From NCBI RefSeq assembly GCF_004340665.1, contig NZ_SLWO01000001.1, positions 374,450 through 438,449 of the forward strand: a stretch of 64,000 nucleotides of DNA, read 5' to 3'. Made by a program: the position numbers and the translations under genes. Below, piece after piece: positions 9,226 to 16,891 of the stretch. The number at the start of each line of letters is the position of its first letter. Position 1 is the stretch's first letter. Below the pieces are notes generated by a model. That model was not told where the DNA came from. It was given only the letters and a program-made list of their open reading frames with translations, and made no database searches. Source of the DNA: Pedobacter psychrotolerans (GTDB lineage Bacteria > Bacteroidota > Bacteroidia > Sphingobacteriales > Sphingobacteriaceae).

Positions 9226-10521
9226 CTAATCTTCCTGCGCCCAGTTAAAACGATCAGCTGGTGAATATTTCCACGGTGCCTGATTATTCTCAATATTCCC
9301 TAACATGGCATTGATACTTGCTGGTGCCTGGGATTCTTCCATTACAGCAAATCTACGCAGTTCCATGATAATTTGAAGGGGATCTATATTTACAGGACAA
9401 GCTTCAACGCAGGCATTACAGCTGGTGCAGGCCCAAATCTCTTCTCTGGTAATATAATCATCCAGTAAAGATTTTCCATCCTGATGTTCCGCACCATTTT
9501 GATCAATATTTTTTCCAATCTCTGTAATTCTATCCCGCGTATCCATCATAATCTTTCTAGGAGACAATAACTTCCCTGTAATATTCGCCGGACAAACAGA
9601 GGTGCATCGTCCGCATTCAGTACAGGTATAGGCATTCATTAAGTTTACCCAGGAAAGGTCTGTTGCATCTTTGGCTCCAAATTTTCCAGCTTCGGCTTCC
9701 GTAGGAACAAAAGAGGGGTCGAGCATGGCTTTAACCTCATTGGTTACAGATGCCATATTGGTAAATTCTCCCTTTGGCTCCAGATTTGAAAAATATGTAT
9801 TTGGAAAAGCGAAAAGGATATGGAAGTGTTTGGAGTATGGTAAATAATTTAAAAATGCCAGGATTCCAATGATGTGAAACCACCAGCAGCCACGTTCTAC
9901 GGCTACCAAAGCGCTTTCTGAAGAAGGTAAAAGGTTAACTAAGTACTGACTGATTGGAAATGCGCCTGCTGTGATGTAGTGTGTTGAACCTAAAACTTGC
10001 AATTGATGGTCTGCAGCATTCATCATCAAAAATGCGGACATCAATAATATTTCGGTAATTAGAATATAGTTGGCATCTGACTTTGGCCAGGAAGTCATCT
10101 CTACGCCTCCAAAGCGCTTTAATTTCAACACGTTTCTACGAATAAGGAAAATAATACAAGCAGCCCATACGGTAAATGCCAATATTTCAAAGGATGCAAT
10201 TAGGAAATCATAAAGGCCACCGAGACCATGAAAAACTCGGTGTGTACCGAAAATCCCATCAATCATAATTTCCACAACCTCAATATTGATAATCACAAAA
10301 CCGATATAGACAAAAAAGTGAAGGAAAGCAGGAATTGGTCTTACCACCATTTTGGATTGACCGAACGCCACCCTAAGCATGGTCATTAACCGTTTTTGAG
10401 GTTGATCATTCCGGTCAGCAGATTTTCCAAGCCGGATATTGCGAATAATCTTTCGCAAGTTAATGGTAAACAGCACAATTGCTGCCAGTGTTATTACTAG
10501 AAAAATGATCTGAGCCACCAT
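9226..10521 (-). CDS. membrane 4Fe-4S protein, HdrC/GlpC-like
   Basis: A 431-residue membrane protein. About five hydrophobic segments lie between residues 3 and 250, and carry His residues that could hold heme as in nitrate reductase gamma subunits. Two classical 4Fe-4S motifs follow: CTECGRCTSVCP (near residue 300) and CTSCNACVEACP (near residue 370). With the CCG protein downstream it resembles the membrane and HdrD-like parts of quinone-linked oxidoreductases, such as lactate or glycerol-3-phosphate types. The start at 10521 lies close after a near -7 box (TAATATTG). Confidence 0.88.
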   Translation of the reverse strand: MVAQIIFLVITLAAIVLFTINLRKIIRNIRLGKSADRNDQPQKRLMTMLRVAFGQSKMVVRPIPAFLHFFVYIGFVIINIEVVEIMIDGIFGTHRVFHGLGGLYDFLIASFEILAFTVWAACIIFLIRRNVLKLKRFGGVEMTSWPKSDANYILITEILLMSAFLMMNAADHQLQVLGSTHYITAGAFPISQYLVNLLPSSESALVAVERGCWWFHIIGILAFLNYLPYSKHFHILFAFPNTYFSNLEPKGEFTNMASVTNEVKAMLDPSFVPTEAEAGKFGAKDATDLSWVNLMNAYTCTECGRCTSVCPANITGKLLSPRKIMMDTRDRITEIGKNIDQNGAEHQDGKSLLDDYITREEIWACTSCNACVEACPVNIDPLQIIMELRRFAVMEESQAPASINAMLGNIENNQAPWKYSPADRFNWAQED

Positions 10522-10704
10522 GCAATATTAGATTGTTTATGCTAAATTAGGATAATAATCTAAATAAATTACTATGCATGCATAAAAAAAAGTTCAAATT
10601 TATTTGTTTGTATTCATTCTAAGGAAGATTTTAACTCATTTGATGATTTCATGAAAATTTAAATGATTGATAATCAGTTCTGCGATTAAATAATTTAAAA
10701 AAAA

Positions 10705-10735
10705 TTTTGCTTTTGAAAAAAGAACGCTACATTTG
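10705..10735 (+). promoter_or_regulatory. promoter of the first tRNA-Phe gene
   Basis: -33 TTTTG at 10705-10709, 18-base spacer, -7 TACATTTG at 10728-10735. The tRNA starts 15 bases further on. Confidence 0.8.
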
Positions 10736-10750
10736 CAATCCCAAACGGAT

Positions 10751-10823
10751 GGTGCCATAGCTCAGTCGGTAGAGCAAAGGACTGAAAATCCTTGTGTCCC
10801 TGGTTCGAATCCAGGTGGCACCA
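10751..10823 (+). tRNA. tRNA-Phe (GAA), copy 1
   Basis: A 73-base cloverleaf. The acceptor arm GGTGCCA pairs perfectly with TGGCACC, the D-arm is GCTC..GAGC, the anticodon stem AAGGA/TCCTT holds loop CTGAAAA with anticodon GAA at 10784-10786, and the T-arm is CCTGG TTCGAAT CCAGG. The discriminator is A, and CCA is not encoded. The gene has its own promoter and terminator. Confidence 0.97.
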
Positions 10824-10832
10824 CTTCCAAAA

Positions 10833-10857
10833 GCCTTTCAGAAATGAGAGGCTTTTT
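10833..10857 (+). terminator. terminator of tRNA-Phe copy 1
   Basis: Hairpin GCCTTTC/GAGAGGC with a short loop and five T, directly after the tRNA. Confidence 0.85.
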
Positions 10858-11042
10858 GGTTTTTAACCCTTTTATTTTTCGCCAGATAATGAAGATTCAC
10901 TTAAAATTATTTCGGTTTTAGATTTTAAAAAGATTTGGTGAGGTTATGGATGAAACAGATGAATTGGAATATATTTTTTTGAAGCATATTATTGATGTTA
11001 AACCTATCTGGAAAAAAAGAATAACAAAAAAATAAAGAAGAA

Positions 11043-11072
11043 TTGCATCTTTAAAAAATAATACTACCTTTG
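11043..11072 (+). promoter_or_regulatory. promoter of the second tRNA-Phe gene
   Basis: -33 TTG at 11043-11045, 19-base spacer and -7 TACCTTTG at 11065-11072. Confidence 0.8.
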
Positions 11073-11087
11073 CAATCCCAAACGGAT

Positions 11088-11160
11088 GGTGCCATAGCTC
11101 AGTCGGTAGAGCAAAGGACTGAAAATCCTTGTGTCCCTGGTTCGAATCCAGGTGGCACCA
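11088..11160 (+). tRNA. tRNA-Phe (GAA), copy 2
   Basis: Identical in all 73 bases to copy 1, 337 bases downstream. Identity also covers the leader just before the tRNA and the trailer hairpin, so the unit was duplicated as a whole. The segment between the copies does not look duplicated. Confidence 0.97.
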
Positions 11161-11165
11161 CTTCC

Positions 11166-11195
11166 AAAAGCCTTTCAGAAATGAAAGGCTTTTTT
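11166..11195 (+). terminator. terminator of tRNA-Phe copy 2
   Basis: Hairpin AAAAGCCTTTC/GAAAGGCTTTT with a T-run. It differs from the copy-1 terminator by one base that turns a G-T pair into A-T. Confidence 0.85.
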
Positions 11196-11462
11196 GGTTT
11201 AATACCATATAAAGATGTCATAATTTCAAAGGTTTGATCTATTTCGTTTACTAATTATAGGTTATTTTGGAACTGATACCATACCTATCTATTCTCAGTT
11301 AAAAGTAATTTAATCGATTAATTGCAGTTTATTATCGATACACAGATGAGTTTTTACAATAATTAAGAATAAATTTAGTTCTTGAAATGATTTAATTTTA
11401 CTGCTTAGCATCTTTTCAATGGCAACCCTCGTATATCTACAAAATCCCCTATCTACGCAAAT

Positions 11463-13046
11463 ATGAAATATTACAAATACAGTTACCTCATGGTTATTAT
11501 ACTAATGGGTACAAGCTTATTTATGGCTTGTAAGAAGGAGAGTGCTACGCCTGAAGAACCCATTACGCCTGTAGCTGCCAGCAGAGATGAATTGACTAAA
11601 GATTCGATTTTTCTTTACACAAAGGAACTTTATTATTGGAATACTTCATTGCCAACTTATGATGCCTTCAAGCCACGTAGTTTTAGTTCTAACGAGGCTG
11701 AACTTTATGCCCTTACACAATATTCATCAGATCCATCTACCGGAAAACCTTATGAATATGTAAATGGCTCCAGCGATCCAAAATATTCTTTTTTTGATTA
11801 TGTTGCTACAACGGCTAAAGTGTCTGCTTTGAAAGCGGATGTAAACGGAACATCAAATGATTATGGCTTCTCTGTAAACTACCAAACTACCTCGGATTTA
11901 AGGGTGAAATATGTTTATCCAAATTCACCCGCCAGTCTTCAGGGCTTATCAAGAGGTTGCAAAATTACCAGTATCAACGGAAGAACCAATTTAACTTATA
12001 GCAGTTCTACTGTGAACTTTTTAAATGATGCCATTTTCGGCAGTAATGCCTCTATTGCACTTACTTTTATAGGTTTGGATAACGTAACCAAATCGGTTAC
12101 TATAAATTCATCAAGCTATACTGTCAATCCTATATTTTATACTAATGTATATACTGTTGGTACTAAGAAAGTAGGTTACCTGGTTTTCAACAGTTTTACC
12201 AATAATGTTTCAGCAGCATTAAAAACCGTTTTTTCCAATTTCGCATCACTAGGTGTAACAGAGCTGGTGGTAGATTTAAGATATAATGGTGGTGGTTATG
12301 TTTCTACAGCAACCGAGATGATTAATCTTGCTGCTCCAATTGCTCAGAATGGTAAGGTAATGTACACTACTTATTATAATAACTATTTACAGAATTTAAC
12401 AACTGCTCAAAGAAAAGCATCTATTCTTGCTCATCAGCCATTATTGGATGGTGATGACAAGCTCCAGCCTTTTACAACAGGCGTAAATGGGAAGTATGCC
12501 ACTTATGCCGATCTAGATTACACTTCAGGATCAACAGATAATATTGAACTATTTGCAAAATCTGGATCTTTAACTTTATCAAGAATATATTTTATCGTAA
12601 GCGGATCTACAGCATCAGCAAGTGAGCTGGCTATAAATAGTTTAAAACCTGTAATGGACGTAAAACTGATTGGCGAAACAACCTATGGTAAACCTGTTGG
12701 GTTTTTCCCGATCAGGATAGATAAACTGGACATGTATGTTCCGGAATTTGAAACTAAAAATCAGTCTGGCGTTGGTGGGTATTACAGTGGATTAACTGTT
12801 GATAAAGAGGCTTACGAGGATTTAACAAAAACCTGGGGTGATGAATCGGAGACCTTATTAAGCTATGCACTTTTATATGCCAGAACAGGAAGTTTTGTAA
12901 CTACCACGGCAAAAACGGCAAGTTTGAAAGCTTCATCGACCATTATGCCAGAAAAATTATCTTCTGCAGAACTTAAGCAAGTATCTAAAAGTCTTGACCA
13001 GCACAGTTTTCAAGGCATGCTGCTTAAACCCGGAAAGAGATTTTAA
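11463..13046 (+). CDS. S41 family peptidase lipoprotein with PDZ domain
   Basis: A 527-residue exported protease. The N-terminus is a lipoprotein signal with lipobox LFMAC (Cys near residue 23). A PDZ-like region follows (YVYPNSPASLQGLSRG, residues 150-170), then the tail-protease core: VGYLVFNSFT, ELVVDLRYNGGGYVSTA and IVSGSTASASELAINSL, where the Ser in STASASE is the expected nucleophile. C-terminal processing proteases of this clan cut unfolded or tagged periplasmic proteins with a Ser-Lys pair. The gene is alone and ends at a bidirectional terminator. Confidence 0.92.
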   Translation: MKYYKYSYLMVIILMGTSLFMACKKESATPEEPITPVAASRDELTKDSIFLYTKELYYWNTSLPTYDAFKPRSFSSNEAELYALTQYSSDPSTGKPYEYVNGSSDPKYSFFDYVATTAKVSALKADVNGTSNDYGFSVNYQTTSDLRVKYVYPNSPASLQGLSRGCKITSINGRTNLTYSSSTVNFLNDAIFGSNASIALTFIGLDNVTKSVTINSSSYTVNPIFYTNVYTVGTKKVGYLVFNSFTNNVSAALKTVFSNFASLGVTELVVDLRYNGGGYVSTATEMINLAAPIAQNGKVMYTTYYNNYLQNLTTAQRKASILAHQPLLDGDDKLQPFTTGVNGKYATYADLDYTSGSTDNIELFAKSGSLTLSRIYFIVSGSTASASELAINSLKPVMDVKLIGETTYGKPVGFFPIRIDKLDMYVPEFETKNQSGVGGYYSGLTVDKEAYEDLTKTWGDESETLLSYALLYARTGSFVTTTAKTASLKASSTIMPEKLSSAELKQVSKSLDQHSFQGMLLKPGKRF

Positions 13047-13085
13047 ACAAAAACCCCCTCGCTGATTCGGCGAGGGGGTTTGTTT
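13046..13085. terminator. bidirectional terminator
   Basis: A GC-rich stem ACCCCCTCGC/GCGAGGGGGT flanked by AAACAAA on one side and TTTGTTT on the other lies between the convergent genes ending at 13046 and 13084. It works as a terminator in either direction. Confidence 0.9.
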
Positions 13086-13686
13086 ATAACAGGATTTTAC
13101 TACTGATGTCTTTGTTGATGGTAATGTATCCGGGATACTTGACCGGGGTGTTTCCCAACATAAAAGTGGGCTTAATTTTAATTGTCAACAGGCCAAGCTT
13201 TTCATCTTTTGAAGAGGAACCTTTTTGTGCTGCTTTAATGATGTCATTAAAAACATTTCCATTGGATACCAAGCCATAAATATTGCTCACCAATTGTACC
13301 GGAACGGTAACCGTTTGTCCTTGAGCAATACTCACATTCTGATTTACGATGCCTTGGGCTAAATCCGTATTATTCACCAGAATTTTGTATTCAAACTGAT
13401 TGATGGCCGCTAAATTACTAGAGGGGTTGGTGATTTCCAGATTCAGGTTTGCCCGAAGCGGAATATCTTTTCTCAGCAAACCAAGTGCTACGCCTGGTAA
13501 ACTGGTTAAACTGAAAGTTTGTTGTTGCATTAATTGCTTAATGTCTGCACCAGCAATTGATACTTGTTTTACTCCGGTAATTTTATAGGTGCAATCTTCC
13601 AGCGCTTTAATTTGCTGTGCTTGCCGATTTATTCCGCAACCAAATATAGTTAGGGTAAAGAGGCATAACAATAGTGTATTTTTCAT
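13084..13686 (-). CDS. LEA-type-2-like lipoprotein
   Basis: A 200-residue lipoprotein when started at the ATG at 13686, where the signal peptide MKNTLLLCLFTLTIFGCG begins; another ATG lies three codons upstream. The Cys of TIFGC is the lipid site. The mature part is beta-rich, with ANLNLEITNPSSNLAAINQFEYKI-type strands and SIAQGQTVTVPVQL, the usual layout of LEA14/WHy domains, which bind other proteins or protect against stress. The exact role is unknown. Confidence 0.75.
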   Translation of the reverse strand: MKNTLLLCLFTLTIFGCGINRQAQQIKALEDCTYKITGVKQVSIAGADIKQLMQQQTFSLTSLPGVALGLLRKDIPLRANLNLEITNPSSNLAAINQFEYKILVNNTDLAQGIVNQNVSIAQGQTVTVPVQLVSNIYGLVSNGNVFNDIIKAAQKGSSSKDEKLGLLTIKIKPTFMLGNTPVKYPGYITINKDISSKILL

Positions 13687-13758
13687 GTTAATCATAACGG
13701 TAAATTAGTAAAACTATTTCAGCAGTAAGAAAGCTTTAACAAAAATTAGCATGATACC

Positions 13759-14109
13759 TTATGGGGTTACCGTTTCAATTCCATTATGTTCATTATCTGA
13801 ACCTTCTTTACCTTCGTCATCAGTGTCTTCTTCAATATCAGCTTCCTGATTAGTTTCTGATTCAGTTGAGGCAGATGGTTTTTCTTCACTTTGATCGGTA
13901 CCCTCGCCTTCAGTTACTTTTTCGGCATCATTGTCTTCTGATTCATCTGTTGACTGATCTTCTTTAACTTCGTTCTGATTTTCAGGCTCGCCTGGTGTAA
14001 CTTCTTCTTTGTGGGCAGTTGGCACTACAGTTTCAATCTCTTTCTGAACTTCATCTGTTGGTTTTGGATGCTCATTTTTGTTTTCATTTGCTATTTTATC
14101 ATTTTCCAT
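13759..14109 (-). CDS. very acidic low-complexity protein
   Basis: About 116 residues from the ATG at 14109 (MENDKIANENK); an in-frame ATG at 14148 would add 13 residues. Glu, Asp, Ser and Thr make up most of the chain and no hydrophobic core is visible, so it should be disordered. The GNAT gene lies divergently, with its start at 14209. I do not recognise a family. The reading frame is uninterrupted despite low complexity, which moderately supports it being real. Confidence 0.5.
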   Translation of the reverse strand: MENDKIANENKNEHPKPTDEVQKEIETVVPTAHKEEVTPGEPENQNEVKEDQSTDESEDNDAEKVTEGEGTDQSEEKPSASTESETNQEADIEEDTDDEGKEGSDNEHNGIETVTP

Positions 14110-14187
14110 AGTATTATCTTTTTCTTTATTAAATGAATTCAACTGCAATTTTGTTTCAAATTTCTTCAGTGCATAGTTGTCAAACTT

Positions 14188-14195
14188 TAAATTTG
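14188..14195 (+). promoter_or_regulatory. -7 box of the GNAT gene
   Basis: TAAATTTG is an exact TAnnTTTG, ending 13 bases before the ATG at 14209. Confidence 0.55.
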
Positions 14196-14208
14196 AGAAA
14201 AAAATATT

Positions 14209-14691
14209 ATGGCCATCATTTACAGAACAATAGAGGAAAAGGATAATCAGGAGCTTGCTTCATTAATCAGGACTGTATTAAGAGAGTTTAAGATTGATAA
14301 ACCTGGAACTGTTTATACAGATCCGACAACGGATCATTTATCTAAAGTTTTTGAATTGCCGCAATCGGCTTACTGGATTGCGGAAGAAGATGGTGTTATC
14401 ATTGGTGGCTGTGGGATTTTCCCAACATCAGGTTTACCCGAAGGTTGTGTGGAACTGGTAAAATTGTATACAGCTGTTTCTGCTAGGGGTAAAGGGATAG
14501 GTAAAATGTTGATGCAGAAAAGTATCTCCTCTGCACAGCATTTTGGATATAATGAAATTTACCTGGAGTCGTTTCCTGAATTATCTGCTGCTATTGGTAT
14601 GTATGAAAAAGCCGGATTTAAAAAACTATCGGCACCTTTGGGTCAATCAGGTCATTTTGCCTGTAACATTTGGATGCTGCTCGTTTTATAA
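14209..14691 (+). CDS. GNAT family N-acetyltransferase
   Basis: A 160-residue acetyltransferase. It has the N-terminal MAIIYRTIEEKDNQELASLIR strand and helix, the core YWIAEEDGVIIGGCGIF, and the acetyl-CoA motif A VSARGKGIGKMLMQK (R/Q-x-x-G-x-G/A; residues 93-107), then EIYLESFPELSAAIGMYEKAGFK. This matches small GNATs that acetylate amines or protein N-termini. The substrate cannot be told. It is a single-gene unit. Confidence 0.93.
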   Translation: MAIIYRTIEEKDNQELASLIRTVLREFKIDKPGTVYTDPTTDHLSKVFELPQSAYWIAEEDGVIIGGCGIFPTSGLPEGCVELVKLYTAVSARGKGIGKMLMQKSISSAQHFGYNEIYLESFPELSAAIGMYEKAGFKKLSAPLGQSGHFACNIWMLLVL

Positions 14692-14766
14692 AGCGAAATA
14701 TTGATGAGATCATTACTAATTGCTGGCGATGTTTAACTTATGTTTAGATAATTCTTGCTGTTTTTT

Positions 14767-14774
14767 TACTTTTG
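14767..14774 (+). promoter_or_regulatory. -7 box of the MazG-like gene
   Basis: TACTTTTG, an exact TAnnTTTG, 24 bases before the ATG at 14799. Confidence 0.6.
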
Positions 14775-14798
14775 CTGCCATAAATTAAACCAAACCAC

Positions 14799-15266
14799 AT
14801 GCAAGAAACAAATTCACTTAATCAGGTTGCAGAATTTCATACTACTTTTAAACACCCTATTTTAGAAACCCCAGCTATTCCTTCAAAACAAAGGGCAAAC
14901 TTAAGAATTGCACTTTTGGCTGAAGAGTTAAAGGAATTGCAGGAGGCTGTAGAAAACGACGATTTAGTTGAAGTAGCCGATGCACTTTGTGACTTACAAT
15001 ATGTTCTGGCTGGTGCTATACACGAATTTGGCTTAGGTGGTAAGTTTAAAACGCTGTTTGATGAAGTGCATCGCTCAAACATGAGCAAGGCCTGCAAAAC
15101 AGTAGAAGAAGCGGAATTGACGATTAAACATTATTTCGATAAAGATCAAACGGAATCATATTATAAAGAAGTTGATGGACTGTTTTTAGTTTTCAGAAAG
15201 GCAGATGATAAGACCTTAAAGTCGATTAATTATTCGCCAGCTGACTTGAAATCACATTTGCTTTAA
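14799..15266 (+). CDS. MazG/HisE-like nucleoside triphosphate pyrophosphohydrolase
   Basis: A 155-residue all-alpha NTP pyrophosphatase. The metal-binding pattern is present: EELKELQEA (ExxE, residues 47-55) followed by EVADALCDLQYV (ExxD, residues 63-74), as in MazG and phosphoribosyl-ATP pyrophosphohydrolases. The central HRSNMSK (near residue 95) is typical of the single-domain type found in phages and Bacteroidota. It probably removes non-canonical or excess nucleotides. It has its own promoter and terminator. Confidence 0.88.
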   Translation: MQETNSLNQVAEFHTTFKHPILETPAIPSKQRANLRIALLAEELKELQEAVENDDLVEVADALCDLQYVLAGAIHEFGLGGKFKTLFDEVHRSNMSKACKTVEEAELTIKHYFDKDQTESYYKEVDGLFLVFRKADDKTLKSINYSPADLKSHLL

Positions 15267-15292
15267 TGGGCTTCAGATGAAGTTATTTTATA

Positions 15293-15317
15293 GCCGGCAG
15301 ATTTGCCGGCTTTTTTT
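15293..15317 (+). terminator. terminator of the MazG-like gene
   Basis: Perfect stem GCCGGCA/TGCCGGC, four-base loop, seven T. Confidence 0.9.
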
Positions 15318-15334
15318 ATTATTGCCCGCAGATT

Positions 15335-15688
15335 CTATTATTTAGCTTCAAAGATTTCTCCACTTAGGTCGAAATGACGAGATTATGCTAGCGTTCGTTT
15401 CTAACAAGCATTAAATCACTTCGTAATTTTATCGTCTTCTAATTCGTATAATCGTCATTGCGAGAAGGCTTTTTCAGCCGACGAAGCAATCTATCTAGCG
15501 GATTAGATTGCTTCCCTGAAAGGTCGGGGGCAAGCTGTCGTTCCTCTTAGCAATGACGATTTATCTATTATTTAGCTTCAAAGATTTCTCCACTTCGGTC
15601 GAAATGACGAGATACGCTAATGCTCGTTTTTCATGAGCGTTAAATTACTTCGTAATTTTATCGTCTTCTAACTCGTAAGATCGTCAAT
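15335..15688. repeat. composite intergenic repeat: two 124-bp copies around a 110-bp palindromic element
   Basis: Two diverged direct copies (15335-15458 and 15565-15688) both open with TATTATTTAGCTTCAAAG and carry a hairpin of stem ATTTC/GAAAT (15354-15358 with 15371-15375; 15584-15588 with 15601-15605). Between them lies 15451-15560, bounded by perfect 11-bp inverted ends ATCGTCATTGC / GCAATGACGAT. Inside is a second perfect 11-bp inverted repeat, GAAGCAATCTA / TAGATTGCTTC. No protein is encoded. This accounts for the gene-free 15318-15771 stretch. Confidence 0.85.
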
Positions 15689-15739
15689 ACAAGTAAACCG
15701 ACATAACAGTGCATGACAGTTAAATATGCCTTAATTTCT

Positions 15740-15758
15740 ATTTTGGACCAACCAAATA
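15740..15758 (+). promoter_or_regulatory. candidate rhamnose-operon operator
   Basis: An imperfect inverted repeat TTTGG-ACCAA-CCAAA lies 15-30 bases before rhaT. The string ACCAAATAT found here recurs just before rhaI (19187-19195). It could bind the GntR regulator encoded downstream. This is inference from position. Confidence 0.3.
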
Positions 15759-15771
15759 TCCAATATAGAGC

Positions 15772-16863
15772 ATGCAGGCAATTTTAGGCGTCATTTTTCA
15801 TTTCTTCGGTGGTTTCGCATCAGGAAGTTTTTATATCCCATTCAAGAAAGTTAAAGGTTGGGCCTGGGAAAGCTACTGGATTGTTGGTGGAATTTTCTCC
15901 TGGCTCATCGTACCGCCACTAGCCGCATATTTAACCATTCCAAATTTCAGCGACATTATAGCCACTACCAATGGCCATATTCTAATCTTAACTTACTTTT
16001 TTGGTGTGCTTTGGGGGATAGGTGGCTTAACCTATGGCTTAGGTGTTCGCTATCTCGGCGTGTCATTGGGTAGCAGCATTATTCTCGGCTTATCGATGGT
16101 CATCGGGTCTATTTTGCCATCTATTTATTTTGATGTTTTTCCGCAGGAAGGAAAAGATACCTTCACCATGTTTGTGCAAACCGATTGGGGCAGAATGGTG
16201 ATGTTAGGGCTTTTTGTTTGCGTAATTGGCATCATCATCTGCGGTAAGGCAGGGGTGATGAAGGAAAAAGAAATCAACTCAGATATTACCGATCCACACG
16301 GACTCGAAGTTAAAACAGAATTCAAATTCGGTCTGGGCTTATTTGTTGGTATCGTTTCAGGCGTATTGAGTGCTTGTTTTAATTTTGGTTTAGAAGCAGG
16401 GAAACCCATGGCCGATGCAGCTAACCAGATCTGGAAAGCTGCCCATCCATCAGAAACTGGTAACTTCCTTTTTCAAAATAATGTAACCTATGTGGTAGTG
16501 CTTTGGGGTGGCTTAACCACTAATTTTATTTGGTGTATGATTTTAAACGCCCGTAATAAAACCTTCAGAGATTACACAAAAAAATCAACTCCGTTATTAA
16601 AAAACTACATCTTTTCTGCACTTGCCGGAACCACCTGGTTTTTGCAGTTCTTTTTCTACGGAATGGGAGAAAGCAAAATGGGCAATGGTGCCAGTTCATG
16701 GATTTTACATATGGCATTTATCATCCTGATTGCCAACGTATGGGGATTGATTTTGAAAGAATGGAAAGGGGTATCACGAAAAACATTAACCACCATTATT
16801 GCCGGCATATTAACCATTATCGTTTCAGTATTGATTGTGGGTTATGGTAATTCAATTAAATAA
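15772..16863 (+). CDS. rhaT: L-rhamnose/H+ symporter
   Basis: A 363-residue inner-membrane protein with about ten membrane helices, the usual size of RhaT. Family blocks include the opening GVIFHFFGGFASGSFYIPFKKVKGWAWE, then GGIFSWLIVPPL, GLGVRYLGVSLGSSI and WGLILKEWKG near the end. It takes up L-rhamnose with protons. It is the first gene of rhaT-rhaD-rhaI-rhaB-rhaR and lies 28 bases before rhaD. Confidence 0.95.
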   Translation: MQAILGVIFHFFGGFASGSFYIPFKKVKGWAWESYWIVGGIFSWLIVPPLAAYLTIPNFSDIIATTNGHILILTYFFGVLWGIGGLTYGLGVRYLGVSLGSSIILGLSMVIGSILPSIYFDVFPQEGKDTFTMFVQTDWGRMVMLGLFVCVIGIIICGKAGVMKEKEINSDITDPHGLEVKTEFKFGLGLFVGIVSGVLSACFNFGLEAGKPMADAANQIWKAAHPSETGNFLFQNNVTYVVVLWGGLTTNFIWCMILNARNKTFRDYTKKSTPLLKNYIFSALAGTTWFLQFFFYGMGESKMGNGASSWILHMAFIILIANVWGLILKEWKGVSRKTLTTIIAGILTIIVSVLIVGYGNSIK

Positions 16864-16891
16864 TAAGTAAAAAAAGTAATCATTAATATAC

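Noticed and set aside
10733..10921. A 62-codon frame through tRNA-Phe copy 1
   Set aside because: It reads through the tRNA gene (the AIAQSVEQRTENPC peptide is the familiar tRNA artefact), and is not a protein.
10918..11208. A 96-codon minus frame through tRNA-Phe copy 2
   Set aside because: The antisense of a tRNA gene. Its DSNQGHKDFQSFALPTEL peptide is a well-known false protein.
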